Of a stretch of DNA of 64,000 nucleotides, positions 17,138 through 26,426 are shown in pieces. Made by a program: the position numbers and the translations under genes. The notes beneath the pieces were generated by a model. It was not told where the DNA came from, did not search any database, and worked only from the letters and a program-made list of their open reading frames with translations. The stretch comes from Sphingobium arseniciresistens. Its GTDB lineage: Bacteria; Pseudomonadota; Alphaproteobacteria; Sphingomonadales; Sphingomonadaceae. The DNA lies in NCBI GenBank assembly GCA_029167225.1, contig JARFNK010000001.1, positions 434,001 to 498,000 of the forward strand, written 5' to 3'. The stretch's first letter is position 1. Each line of letters starts with the position of its first letter.

Positions 17138-17445
17138 GGCAATATTTATGTTTGTAAAACAATAATTTATGAAGTGGGCAACGAGCCTATACCATAACCG
17201 ATACCCGGGGACTTTTTTATCGGAGAGGTTCGAGTCCCGATAGCTCGGAATCGGTGATTTTGCATCGCCGATTCGTAACGCTGCCAGTCGAGCAGGTTGC
17301 CGCGGACATACGGCTCAGGTGAGCATCATCATCTGTCCGAAATATGTCTACAGATTGCGGGCAGATGGCTTTCAGAGCCCCTATGTCAGCGACTTCTCGA
17401 GCGCGTTTAGGATTGCCTCATGGCGCTCCGGGCTAACGCGATGGA
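17138..17445. other. Non-coding region at the ICE end
   Basis: About 300 bases, AT-rich near 17140-17220. It has another T-arm-like GGTTCGAGTCCC at 17226 and a hairpin (AATCGGTGA pairing with TCGCCGATT) around 17249-17275. No gene seen. Confidence 0.4.
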
Positions 17446-18093
17446 TCACCACTTGCGACGCTTGAAGTTCCAGAGGTGGGCGTAAACTTCAGATAGGTGC
17501 TCAGCCTTCTCGTTGGAGAAGCCGCGAGCGATCAACATGGCCCGAAGCTCGTACCCTGGGAGTTGCTGCCGGCCTTCGCGTACAAGCGCATAGAAGCGAT
17601 CCCAATCCAAGGGATGAAGAGATGCTGTGTTGGCTAGGACTACAAACCGCTCGAATAGCATCTTGGTCCGAGTCGAGAGCTTGGCTGCCTTGAGAACGGT
17701 GTTTTGAACCCTGAAGCGATAGCGGGTGTCGTAGGTGCGATTATAGATATTCAGTAACGGCAGCATCAGTTCCGAGGCTGCCGTACAATAGCTTGCACGG
17801 GTGAGCGGATCAGGGTCCCACCAGTGTGCGCGCATCTCGACCAGCACGCGGCCAGGAAGGTCGTCGCGCCCGATCAGTTGCCCGCCCACCTCCATGTGCG
17901 GGCTGCTCCCGAGATATCGAAAGTTTATGACGTCGAGCTTCCCGTCTTTAATCGCATCATAGTGCCGCTCGACGGTGAATTGCCCGGCTTGTTCCCCAAT
18001 GACAGCCATCCGTTCGAGGAATTCTCGGGGCTCGACCGAAACAGCTATATCGATGCTGGGAAGGAATTCAGCCAAAGCCTCGCTCCGTAACAA
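17446..18093 (-). CDS. Unknown protein next to the DEAH helicase
   Basis: 215 residues, soluble, mostly helical at the C-terminus. No catalytic motif is recognised. The middle has HWWDPDPLTRASYCTAASEL and the end is basic (HLWNFKRRKW). The first codon is TTG at 18093; no ATG is available in frame nearby. It diverges from the large helicase at 18188 with under 100 bases between. They may share control and form a two-gene defence or maintenance unit, but nothing in the sequence proves that. Confidence 0.6.
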   Translation of the reverse strand: MLRSEALAEFLPSIDIAVSVEPREFLERMAVIGEQAGQFTVERHYDAIKDGKLDVINFRYLGSSPHMEVGGQLIGRDDLPGRVLVEMRAHWWDPDPLTRASYCTAASELMLPLLNIYNRTYDTRYRFRVQNTVLKAAKLSTRTKMLFERFVVLANTASLHPLDWDRFYALVREGRQQLPGYELRAMLIARGFSNEKAEHLSEVYAHLWNFKRRKW

Positions 18094-18187
18094 AGCTGTT
18101 CATAGAGATAGATGCTCGGACTCTCAGACGATATGACTTCGGTAAGGCCTGCGCAATGCGCGGCGTGTGACGCAGGGGAGGAACTTC

Positions 18188-21100
18188 GTGGGCTTGATCC
18201 CTAAATGGCATGGTACGGTGGCCGTCCCTCCGCTCCCTGAGCGCAAGCTGAGTGTCGGCGGCAACTGGATAATCCAGCAACCCTTTCGCGGCGCGATGTC
18301 GCGGGCAATGGTCTCAGACTCGCAGTATGCCGGCCACGATCAGATCGAGCTCAGGGATTTAGCACCGCCATTCAATATCCTGTTGCTGCGCCAGAAAAAT
18401 GCGCGACGCATCAAGACAGATCTGCCGGTGGTCACCGCGCATGAGCTCACCGAATCGTCCGATCAACATCCGATCGCGCTTAGTTGGGATAGCTATGGCG
18501 ATCTTGAACATTGGGGCGACACCCCAGCTAAGGTTCGCAAGGCCTGGATCAACAAATTCGACTTTCGCATCGAGGATGAGGACGAAGGCGTCCGGGGCCT
18601 GCGCGCGCCGCAGATCGGCGCGCTGCACGCGATTTCCGCGCACTTTTCGGTCGGACACCAATTCGACGCGGCGACGGTGGTTTTACCGACCGGAACCGGC
18701 AAGACCGAAACGATGCTGGCGACCCAGGTCTATCGCCGGCTCGAGCGGTCGCTCGTGCTCGTGCCAAGCGACGCCCTACGGCGTCAGATTGCTAAGAAAT
18801 TCATTTCACTGGGCGTGCTGCCGGAGGTCGGCGTGGTGCCAGCGGACATGGCCGGACCGCGTGTCGCTGTGATCACAGCGGGAATCCGGTCGGCCGACGA
18901 TGCGCGCACGATCGTCGACAATGCCAATGTCATCGTGGCGCTGCCCAACAGCTTGCAGGCGAGCGAGCCGGAATCTGTCGCCATCCTGACCGAAGGATGT
19001 TCCGACCTGATTGTTGATGAGGCGCATCATATTTCGGCCACGACCTGGGCGGGCATTCGGGACCGTTTCGCCGACAAGCGTGTGCTCCAGTTCACCGCGA
19101 CCCCGTTCCGGCAGGACAAGAAGCGGATCGATGGCAAGATTATCTTCAACTACAAGCTCGGGGACGCACAGGCGGCAGGCTATTATCGCCAGATCAACCT
19201 CATGACGATCGAGGAATATGGCGATGATGTCGCACGGGATACGGGCATCGCCGCTGCCGCGATCGCTGCTCTGAGGCGGGATCGTGCAGCGGGGCTGGAC
19301 CATCTTCTCATGGCTCGAACCAAATCGAAGGCGCGCGCCGATGACGTCTGGGCACTCTACAACAGGCTGGCGCCGGACCTGACACCGCTTGTCGTCTATT
19401 CGGGGCCGGGTCAGGCACTGGCCAACCGCACAGCGCTGCAAGCCCTGATTGACCGCGACGGCAGCGGCTCATTCATCATCGTTTGCGTCGATATGCTGGG
19501 CGAAGGCTTCGATTTGCCCAATCTCAAGATCGCGGCGCTCCACGACACCCACAAATCGCTCGCCATCACCTTGCAGTTCATCGGCCGCTTCACGCGCACC
19601 GGTGCGGCCGGCGAAATTGGCGAGGCGACGGTCGTGACCAATATCGCCGATCCGGACGCCGAGGCGAAGCTTGCCGAACTCTATGCGGAAGGAGCCGACT
19701 GGGACCAACTGATCAAGCGGTTGAGCGAAGAACGGATCGATCAGGAACTCGACCTCCAGGAGGTCGTCTACGCGCTGAAGGAGAAAGGCGACCTTCATGC
19801 CCACCTCTCGCTATGGAACCTCAAGCCGGCGCTCTCCGGCCAGTTCTACCGCACCCGCTGCGATGAGTGGAATCCGACCGCCTATCGCTCGGTCCTACCA
19901 AAGAAGGCCGAGACCTGGTTCGCGCTCAGCGAAGACAATGGACTGCTCGTCGCTGTCGTCAGCATGGAGAAGGACGTCGCGTGGGGCGACTACAATGATG
20001 TGTTCAACACCATCTACGATCTGGTCATTCTGAAGTGGGACAAGGCCAAGGGATCGCTGTGCGTCTTCGCAAGCGACTATGACGGGCTCAGCTCCGAGAA
20101 GATGGCCAAGGCCGTGACGAGCGATGAAACCGATCTGATCCGCGGCACGCCGATCTTCAACATCCTAAACAATGTCGAGCTTCCGCTGGTCAAGAGCCTG
20201 GGGTCGTCGCGGATCGGCGCGATCAGCTTCACATCCTATTTTGGCCCGAACGTAACCGACGGGCTGGCACTTATCGAAAAGGCGCAGTCCGAACTGAACA
20301 ACATCGCCTGCCTGGGCTATGAGGATGGTGAACGGGTCATCTGGGGCGGGACGCAGCGGCGCGGCAAGATCTGGCAGCAGAAGCGCGGCACGGTGCCCGA
20401 GTGGATCGCTTGGACCAGCCGGACCTTCGACAAGATATCGACAAGCGGTGGCACGGTCTCCAATATCGTGCGCGACTTTCTCCGGCCTACCCGCCTCGAC
20501 TGCCCGCACAATTCACACCCGATTTCGGTCCAGTGGGGCGAGCAGGCGCAGACGCGGTTCAATGACCGGCAATTTGTGACGTTCGGGACCGTTGAGCTGC
20601 CGCTCTACCAGGTCGATCTTGATGTCGATTCGATCGAGGACGACGGTTCGATTAATATCAGCATCTCGTCCGAAGAGTTTCGCTCCGTCTACCGGCTGGT
20701 TGTATCGGCGGCGATTACCGGCGGATATCGGCACGAACATGTGTCCGGCCCACTGCTCCTTTTTCGCAAGTCCAGTGCGCAAGCTATGCCGATCGCCGAC
20801 TATCTGGAGAGCGATCCATTCATCATCCGGTATGTCGACGGCACCTATTCGTACAATTGCTATCACATTCCGACCAACCTCGATGCTGGGGAGTACCCAC
20901 GCGCGCGGATCGAAACCTGGGACTGGGCCGACATCCCTCTCAACCGCGAATCGATGCACAAGGCCGGCGACCGCAAGACCATCCAGTATCGCGCCTTTGA
21001 GACAATCCGCGATGACTATGACCTGATCTTCAACGACGATGGCAGCGGCGAGGCCGCCGATCTCGTTTGCCTAAAGGATGTGGACGACAAAACCATCCTG

Positions 21101-21481
21101 CTCTGCCTCGTCCATTGCAAGGGCGCTTATGAGGGACGGGTCTCGGCAGACATCCGCAACTTCTACACTGTGTGCGGTCAGGCGCAGAAGTCGATCACCG
21201 TCAAGCATGGCGGCGTGCAAACGCTGTATCACGACCTGAAGCGGCGCCACGAGCTATGGGCGAAGGATGGCGCAACGCGCTTTCTCAAGGGCGACATGAA
21301 ATCTCTGTCCTACTTCAAGGAAAAAGCGCGGCGCTCCAAACTCGATTTCGAAGTGATCCTCGTCCAACCGGGCGCCTCGGCTCAGACGGTGAGTGGTGAC
21401 GCTTTGAGACTTCTCGCAACGACCGAATTATTTCTGAGCAAGACAACCGAAGCTAATTTTCGATTTGCTGCATCGCCGTAA
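18188..21481 (+). CDS. Large DEAH-box helicase (type III restriction-like), possible nuclease C-terminus
   Basis: 1097 residues. It has a superfamily 2 helicase core: Walker A LPTGTGKTE (about 166), DEAHH (about 276), TATPF motif III (about 305) and a second RecA domain with QFIGRFTR (about 465). This is the ResIII/UvrB-like layout seen in restriction and defence helicases. The C-terminal part (about 940-990) has ADLVCLKDVD followed after a hydrophobic strand by LVHCKGA, which resembles a PD-(D/E)xK nuclease core with His in the acidic place. That resemblance is my inference. GTG at 18188 has GGGAGGAAC just upstream and is preferred to the earlier GTG at 18167. It probably degrades or restricts foreign DNA. 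It stands alone on this strand at the integrase end of the ICE. Confidence 0.85.
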   Translation: MGLIPKWHGTVAVPPLPERKLSVGGNWIIQQPFRGAMSRAMVSDSQYAGHDQIELRDLAPPFNILLLRQKNARRIKTDLPVVTAHELTESSDQHPIALSWDSYGDLEHWGDTPAKVRKAWINKFDFRIEDEDEGVRGLRAPQIGALHAISAHFSVGHQFDAATVVLPTGTGKTETMLATQVYRRLERSLVLVPSDALRRQIAKKFISLGVLPEVGVVPADMAGPRVAVITAGIRSADDARTIVDNANVIVALPNSLQASEPESVAILTEGCSDLIVDEAHHISATTWAGIRDRFADKRVLQFTATPFRQDKKRIDGKIIFNYKLGDAQAAGYYRQINLMTIEEYGDDVARDTGIAAAAIAALRRDRAAGLDHLLMARTKSKARADDVWALYNRLAPDLTPLVVYSGPGQALANRTALQALIDRDGSGSFIIVCVDMLGEGFDLPNLKIAALHDTHKSLAITLQFIGRFTRTGAAGEIGEATVVTNIADPDAEAKLAELYAEGADWDQLIKRLSEERIDQELDLQEVVYALKEKGDLHAHLSLWNLKPALSGQFYRTRCDEWNPTAYRSVLPKKAETWFALSEDNGLLVAVVSMEKDVAWGDYNDVFNTIYDLVILKWDKAKGSLCVFASDYDGLSSEKMAKAVTSDETDLIRGTPIFNILNNVELPLVKSLGSSRIGAISFTSYFGPNVTDGLALIEKAQSELNNIACLGYEDGERVIWGGTQRRGKIWQQKRGTVPEWIAWTSRTFDKISTSGGTVSNIVRDFLRPTRLDCPHNSHPISVQWGEQAQTRFNDRQFVTFGTVELPLYQVDLDVDSIEDDGSINISISSEEFRSVYRLVVSAAITGGYRHEHVSGPLLLFRKSSAQAMPIADYLESDPFIIRYVDGTYSYNCYHIPTNLDAGEYPRARIETWDWADIPLNRESMHKAGDRKTIQYRAFETIRDDYDLIFNDDGSGEAADLVCLKDVDDKTILLCLVHCKGAYEGRVSADIRNFYTVCGQAQKSITVKHGGVQTLYHDLKRRHELWAKDGATRFLKGDMKSLSYFKEKARRSKLDFEVILVQPGASAQTVSGDALRLLATTELFLSKTTEANFRFAASP

Positions 21482-21701
21482 GTGCTTCGTCCTGCATGCG
21501 TCGAGTTTCCAAAGCAACCCAGAGAAAAAAGATCTACGTGACAATACCCATGACATAGATCCCTGTTATCTGAGACTTTGTTACATGATTACTGACGCCG
21601 GCTAGCGTGATCGCCTGAAAGGCGTGTTCCAGCACAGTGCCCTCATGTGTGCTCGGGAACTTCGCGACGCAGGGATATCTTGAAGCCCTTGCTCTCGATG
21701 G

Positions 21702-21938
21702 CTAGCGCTCGACCAACCGCTTTATGGATCGGTAAGGAATGAACGTGGATCGCCCGATCTTGACGGTTTCGATCTCGCCGGATTGGATAAGCTCATAGAG
21801 GGTCGAACGGCCGATACCCGTCAACTTGACCGCAGTCTTGATCCGAACGGTAAGCGGTTCCATCGGCAATGCGTCCTGCTCGGCTATCGCCTCATGCGCC
21901 TGCTTTCGACGCTCGTCCTCGCTCGGCCCGCGGGTCAT
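21702..21938 (-). CDS. AlpA/excisionase-like helix-turn-helix protein
   Basis: 78 residues. The C-terminal half is a MerR-type winged helix of the excisionase family: IKTAVKLTGIGRSTLYELIQ, then GEIETVKIGRSTFIPYRSI. Such proteins bend att-site DNA for excision or regulate the transfer genes. It overlaps the DUF2274 gene by 4 bases as the last gene of the transfer operon, the usual place in this ICE type. The recognition helix and wing are intact. Confidence 0.88.
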   Translation of the reverse strand: MTRGPSEDERRKQAHEAIAEQDALPMEPLTVRIKTAVKLTGIGRSTLYELIQSGEIETVKIGRSTFIPYRSIKRLVER

Positions 21939-22150
21939 GATCTGATCCGCGAACGAGCGAAGCTGCGGTCGCTTTCGAGAAAAGCCGTCAGCATCGCGGG
22001 GATGAGTTCTGCGATCGGTTCTTCACGCCCATAAGCCGCAGCGTAGAGCGCGGCATAGTCCTGCAACATCTGATGCAGGTCGGGCGTGACGGTGATCGAC
22101 AGCTTGATCGGTGTCCTGTCCGGCAGCTTGGGGAGTTTGAGTTCCGGCAT
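21935..22150 (-). CDS. DUF2274 family protein
   Basis: 71 residues beginning MPELKLPKLPDRTPIKLSIT, which matches the short DUF2274 proteins that follow trbI in alphaproteobacterial transfer operons. The central LHQMLQDYAALYAAAYG is a ribbon-helix-helix-like or coiled segment. Function undetermined. It lies 9 bases after trbI and overlaps the excisionase-like gene. Confidence 0.85.
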   Translation of the reverse strand: MPELKLPKLPDRTPIKLSITVTPDLHQMLQDYAALYAAAYGREEPIAELIPAMLTAFLESDRSFARSRIRS

Positions 22151-22159
22151 GGTCTTTTC

Positions 22160-23377
22160 CTAGTCGCGCCACGGCGCGAGTATGAGATCGCGGTGCACGA
22201 TGAGCCGTACCGGCGCACCGGGCCGTATCGTGATCGTCGGCTGGATCTGCAAATTTCGAGACGTGATCTGGTCACCGGCACGCGAGACATTCTGCTGGGT
22301 GGATTCCCGGATCGCCTGGACGAGGTCGCTTTCCCCGGAGAAGGTCAGGTTCGCGCCCACGCCAAGCAATGTCGAAATCGCGACGCCCTTGAGGAGGCTC
22401 CAGGTGTGGAAGTCGACCTTGTCGGCAAGGCCAGCATAGCCCGACGGGTCGGTCGCGGGCACATTGTCGAGCCGCACCGAGCTGCCGTCCGGCAGGATGA
22501 TCCGCTGCCAGACGATTAGCGCCCGCTTCTGTCCGAAGGCCACCACGCTGTCGTAGCTGCCGATCAGCCGCGCACCTTGCGGGATGAGCAGGATCCTCCC
22601 CGTCGCGCTGTCGAACACACGCTCGGTCACCTGGGCAATGACAAGACCAGGCAGATCCGATCTCAGGCCAGTGATCAGGCTCGCGGCGATGACACTCCCG
22701 GCTGACAGCATGTCTGGCGAAGCTGGCGGGACAAGCCGCCCGGCGTTGACGTCGCCGCCGTTGTCGCGTGCCGCGACGAAGTCGGCTTTCCGCTGCTGGG
22801 CATTGGGGTCGCGGTCAGGATCGATGGCAATCCTTGCAGCATCGGCAGCTGCCGCCGGTGGCGCGGATGGCGTTGCTTCGACATAGGTCGTCGGCGCGGC
22901 GCGATTGCCGGACTGCACCAGCAACCCCGACTCCCGAGCTGCCCGCAACTCTGCGGCCCTTCGATCGCGCTCGGTCGCCGCCGCCTGATCGGCGCGAGCG
23001 GCCTCTCCTCCCCCGGGTTCGATCGCCATTGCGCGCTGATGCTCGAGGATCGGGCGCCCGAGATCGCCCGGCAGCGCCGGACCGAGCCTGGGCACGTCGC
23101 CATAGCTGCCGGGGAGCGCGCTCAGCGCGTCAGTGGGGGGCTTGGCGGCTACCGTCTGGTCGTCAGCCTGGCCCGCCAAGTGGAAAGAGGATGGCCGCAA
23201 CGCGATCCAGGCGGTCGCGACCAGGCTAACGGAGCCCAGCGCCGCGATCGCCACCACGGCGCCGCGTTTGAAGCGGATCGCCCGCGCTGGCTGCGCCCGC
23301 AGCGCGAGCGTTTCCGGATCCACCTTGTTCGATGCGGCGTGGCCCTCCGCCACCGGCCGATCCTCCACGTCGGTCAT
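22160..23377 (-). CDS. trbI: Conjugal transfer protein TrbI (VirB10-like)
   Basis: 405 residues. Structural protein of the mating-pair type IV secretion channel that spans inner and outer membranes and senses ATP use. It has a cytoplasmic N-terminus, one membrane segment near residues 42-62 and a Pro/Ala-rich periplasmic linker. The conserved VirB10 C-terminal domain contains LIPQGARLIGSYDS and the later WSLLKGVAISTLLGVG antenna region. The length is normal. Start and stop overlap its neighbours, as throughout this operon. Confidence 0.95.
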   Translation of the reverse strand: MTDVEDRPVAEGHAASNKVDPETLALRAQPARAIRFKRGAVVAIAALGSVSLVATAWIALRPSSFHLAGQADDQTVAAKPPTDALSALPGSYGDVPRLGPALPGDLGRPILEHQRAMAIEPGGGEAARADQAAATERDRRAAELRAARESGLLVQSGNRAAPTTYVEATPSAPPAAAADAARIAIDPDRDPNAQQRKADFVAARDNGGDVNAGRLVPPASPDMLSAGSVIAASLITGLRSDLPGLVIAQVTERVFDSATGRILLIPQGARLIGSYDSVVAFGQKRALIVWQRIILPDGSSVRLDNVPATDPSGYAGLADKVDFHTWSLLKGVAISTLLGVGANLTFSGESDLVQAIRESTQQNVSRAGDQITSRNLQIQPTITIRPGAPVRLIVHRDLILAPWRD

Positions 23378-24231
23378 GATCCCCTCCGCGCCCGCGCGCC
23401 ATCCGCCACTCGGCTGATGCGGACGACCTGCTGGTTCTTCGTGCCAAGCCGCAACTCGGCGACGTCGAAGATGCGGTCGACCACGTAGAAGCGGCCCTTC
23501 ACGCGATAATTGACGAGTTGAGCCTCGCCCTTCGTATCCAGCAGGAAGATCGGGGGTGCCTCGCCCACGCCAAGAGTCGCGGGAAACTCGATGAAGGTCT
23601 GCCGTCCGTCGTCGAAGGCGCGCAGCGGTCGCCAGGACGGGCGATCACCAGACACGGCGTAGTTGAAATGAAGCTGCTCGACCGCGATGCCGGCCGCGAC
23701 CGGCGCCGTCGCTTCGGCCGCGGCGGCGGCGCGCTTCAATGCGATCAATGCATCCTGCGGATAGGTCCATGACAGCGCGGCCATCGCCGTCTTCGCCACG
23801 CTGGACAGCGCGATATGATAGCTGCGCCGGTCGGTGGTGATCACCAGGTTGGTGGCGAGGCCGGCGCTGAACGGCTTGACCAGCACATGCGTCCGCTTCT
23901 CGGTACCCGATCCGCTGGTGGTATCGCCGATCACCCAGCGCACTGTGTCGCCGCTCGCCACGGCCACGAGCGTCTCGCCGGGCTGGAGCGCGATGTCGGT
24001 CACCCGCCCGGGCGCGGTGATGACGTGATAGATTGCCCCTTCCGCGAATGGATAGACCTGCACGGCATTCAGGAATCCCTGCGCGGCCGGCTCAATGGTC
24101 GCGAGGCGGTTGGCGGTCGCGACCGTCGCCTGATGCGCGGTGTCGCTGGACAGTGGCGAAGCCCAGGCGCCTTCCGCGGCGAGGGAAAGGCAGGTCGCCA
24201 GCAATATTGGTGCGGCAAGGGAGCGGATCAT
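23374..24231 (-). CDS. trbG: Conjugal transfer protein TrbG (VirB9-like)
   Basis: 285 residues. Periplasmic/outer-membrane component of the type IV channel. A signal peptide (ILLATCLSLAAEGAWA) is followed by the VirB9 domain with the FAEGAIYHVITAPGRVTDIA and GDRPSWRPLRAFDDGRQTFI blocks. ATG at 24231 starts the signal peptide and overlaps the trbF stop; the open frame extends far upstream, out of family. The length is close to typical. Confidence 0.94.
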   Translation of the reverse strand: MIRSLAAPILLATCLSLAAEGAWASPLSSDTAHQATVATANRLATIEPAAQGFLNAVQVYPFAEGAIYHVITAPGRVTDIALQPGETLVAVASGDTVRWVIGDTTSGSGTEKRTHVLVKPFSAGLATNLVITTDRRSYHIALSSVAKTAMAALSWTYPQDALIALKRAAAAAEATAPVAAGIAVEQLHFNYAVSGDRPSWRPLRAFDDGRQTFIEFPATLGVGEAPPIFLLDTKGEAQLVNYRVKGRFYVVDRIFDVAELRLGTKNQQVVRISRVADGARARRGS

Positions 24232-25028
24232 GGCTGTATCTCCGGTTTGACGGTCGGTTGGGAGGCAAGGTTCGGATCGAGCGGCGAACCGAGCGGCAGA
24301 TTGCCCGGCGGTGTGGCCGCGCGTGCCGGAGCGGCTGATGCCGAGGGCTCGAGCTCGCGGCTCCAATCGATTGCATCGACGTAGATTCCGAGGGGATTCC
24401 TGCGGAGCGTGTCGGCCGACACCGGCGGTTTCGTTACGATGGTCAGGATGCCGGTCCAGTGGGACGATCCCGCCTCGCTGCCGCGCTCGTAGGCCGTTTC
24501 GGTCCATTTCACCTGGAACGAACGCTCCGACGCACGAACGACGCTGGTCACCTGCACCGAAACCGTCCGCTCGCCGATCCGGGCGAAGGGGTCAGCAGCG
24601 CGCGCATAGTCGTCGAGGAACCGAGCGCCGCGATCCGTCACGAAGCCATAGGCCGACAGCCAGTCGCGTCGCATCAGCACCGGATCGAGCGAGACGCCAC
24701 GAACATTCTCGATGAACTTGGCGAGATGCCATGTGATCTGCGGATCGGTGGGCTTGTATCCAGCCTCGGCTTCGGTCACCGCCCGTGCCTCGCCGAGGCG
24801 ATCGACCTCGACGACATAGGGCGTGACCCGGCTCTGGAGCGACTGCCAGACGAGCGCGCCCGACATGGCGCAGGTGAGAGTCAACGTGCCGAACGCCATC
24901 AATCGCCAGTTGCGGGCCTGGACGCGGGCCGAGCCGATGCGCTCATCCCAGAGCTGGCCTGCGCGCTGATAGGGCGTTTCGGGTTGGGGTGTCCGTCCAT
25001 AGCGCTGGACGGCGCGCTTGAAGATCAT
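24228..25028 (-). CDS. trbF: Conjugal transfer protein TrbF (VirB8-like)
   Basis: 266 residues. Bitopic inner-membrane protein that nucleates channel assembly. A short cytoplasmic N-terminus, a membrane segment at about 36-56 and a periplasmic VirB8 domain (TPYVVEVDRLGEARAV onward) are visible. ATG at 25028 is part of an ATGA overlap with trbL. The open frame runs on upstream through trbL in another frame, which is not coding. Confidence 0.94.
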   Translation of the reverse strand: MIFKRAVQRYGRTPQPETPYQRAGQLWDERIGSARVQARNWRLMAFGTLTLTCAMSGALVWQSLQSRVTPYVVEVDRLGEARAVTEAEAGYKPTDPQITWHLAKFIENVRGVSLDPVLMRRDWLSAYGFVTDRGARFLDDYARAADPFARIGERTVSVQVTSVVRASERSFQVKWTETAYERGSEAGSSHWTGILTIVTKPPVSADTLRRNPLGIYVDAIDWSRELEPSASAAPARAATPPGNLPLGSPLDPNLASQPTVKPEIQP

Positions 25029-26317
25029 CAGTCGTCCCTTTCCTTGATGTCGGGTGTTGCGGACGCACCGCCACGGTCGCCTTGCTGGAGCGTGTGCAAT
25101 GCGATTTGGCGGTGGTGGCGAGCGTTCTGTTGGGCGCGCATCGACCGCGCCCAGGCGGGCGCTCCGTCGGCAGCTTCGCCGGCGCCATTGGACGACGAGC
25201 CCGACGTTCGATTGAGTGCGGACCATGCCGCGTTGCGGCCTCGCTCGGCGGCGGCGCCCAGGCCGAAGGTGCCTTCCATCTTCTGTGCGGCGGCGCCCTT
25301 GGCTGCGGCAGCCATGCCGCCGATGCTCGAGCCGCCAGTCTCGCGGCCGAGCTGCGCCGCGGTCGATGCGGCCGAGCCCATCGATGTGCCGGCGCGGATT
25401 GCACCCAGCGCACCGCCGCCGATCGCGCGCGCCGCGCCAACCGTGGCGCCACCCGCGAGCATGGTGACGCCCGCCGCGCCGACGGCCGTGCCGAGCGCGG
25501 CACCCGCACCGAGCTGCGGCGCACCGGCAACCAGCCCGGAGGCGATGCCGGGACCGAAGATGCCCAGGCCGAACAGCGAGAGCGCGCCGAGCGCCAGGCT
25601 CATCGCGGCGCCGAGATCGGGCTCCTGCCCTTGCATGGAGGTCGTGAACTCGGCGAAGAAATTGGAGCCGATGCCGACGATGACAGCGAGCACCATCACC
25701 TTGATGCCCGACGAGACGACGTTGCCGAGCACGCGCTCCGCTAGGAAGCTCGTCCTGTTCCACAGCGCGAACGGCACCAGGATGAAGCCGGCCAGCGAGG
25801 TCAATTTGAACTCGATGATCGTGACGAACATCTGCACGGCGAGGATGAAGAAGGCGAGGATGACGATCGCCCAGGCGAACAGCAGCACCACGATCGTCAA
25901 GAAATTCTCGAAGAAGCTGACGAACCCCATCATGCTCGACGCCTGTTCGAGCAGCGGCCAGGCGGCGGAAAAGCCGGTCGAGGCGACGCGGCCGGGCTTG
26001 AGCAGATCGTCCGCGGACAGGGTTCCGCCGCCGGCGGTCAGTCCGGCCTGCACAAACGACTTGAAGATGATGTCGGCGAGCGTCGAGAAGCTGTTCAGGA
26101 TGAACGCGAACGCCCCGATGTAGAGGATTTTCCTGAGGAAGCGGCCGATGACATTGTCGTCGCCGCCCATCGCCCAGAATAGTCCGGCGAGCGTGATGTC
26201 GATCCCGATCAGCGTTGCCGTCAGGAAGTGGACGTCGCCGCCCAGCAGGCCGAACCCGCTGTCGATGTAGCGGATGAAGGCCTGCATGAACCGATCGATG
26301 ACACCGAGGTCGTTCAC
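25028..26317 (-). CDS. trbL: Conjugal transfer protein TrbL (VirB6-like polytopic membrane protein)
   Basis: 429 residues with about six transmembrane segments between residues 25 and 270. A long Gly/Ala-rich tail follows and ends in a hydrophilic KERDD. This is the typical TrbL/VirB6 layout for the inner-membrane core of the mating channel. 26318-26426 upstream has no gene; a trbK-type lipoprotein, often found here, is missing. Confidence 0.93.
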   Translation of the reverse strand: MNDLGVIDRFMQAFIRYIDSGFGLLGGDVHFLTATLIGIDITLAGLFWAMGGDDNVIGRFLRKILYIGAFAFILNSFSTLADIIFKSFVQAGLTAGGGTLSADDLLKPGRVASTGFSAAWPLLEQASSMMGFVSFFENFLTIVVLLFAWAIVILAFFILAVQMFVTIIEFKLTSLAGFILVPFALWNRTSFLAERVLGNVVSSGIKVMVLAVIVGIGSNFFAEFTTSMQGQEPDLGAAMSLALGALSLFGLGIFGPGIASGLVAGAPQLGAGAALGTAVGAAGVTMLAGGATVGAARAIGGGALGAIRAGTSMGSAASTAAQLGRETGGSSIGGMAAAAKGAAAQKMEGTFGLGAAAERGRNAAWSALNRTSGSSSNGAGEAADGAPAWARSMRAQQNARHHRQIALHTLQQGDRGGASATPDIKERDD

Positions 26318-26426
26318 ATGATTCTTCCGACAGGAGGGATGCCGCGGGGCGCGCTGGGGGAGCTAAGCGCACCCCGCGGCGACGGCGGCGGGAAGGCGAT
26401 ACCGCCGCCGCCTGACCGGCGTCCGA

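Noticed and set aside
17014-17250. Possible intact tRNA gene
   Set aside because: Only T-arm and acceptor-like 3' pieces occur; no anticodon or D arm can be folded with them.
25029-26372. Upstream extension of the trbF frame to 714 residues
   Set aside because: This part is out of frame within trbL and Arg/Cys-rich; trbF begins at the ATG of the ATGA overlap.
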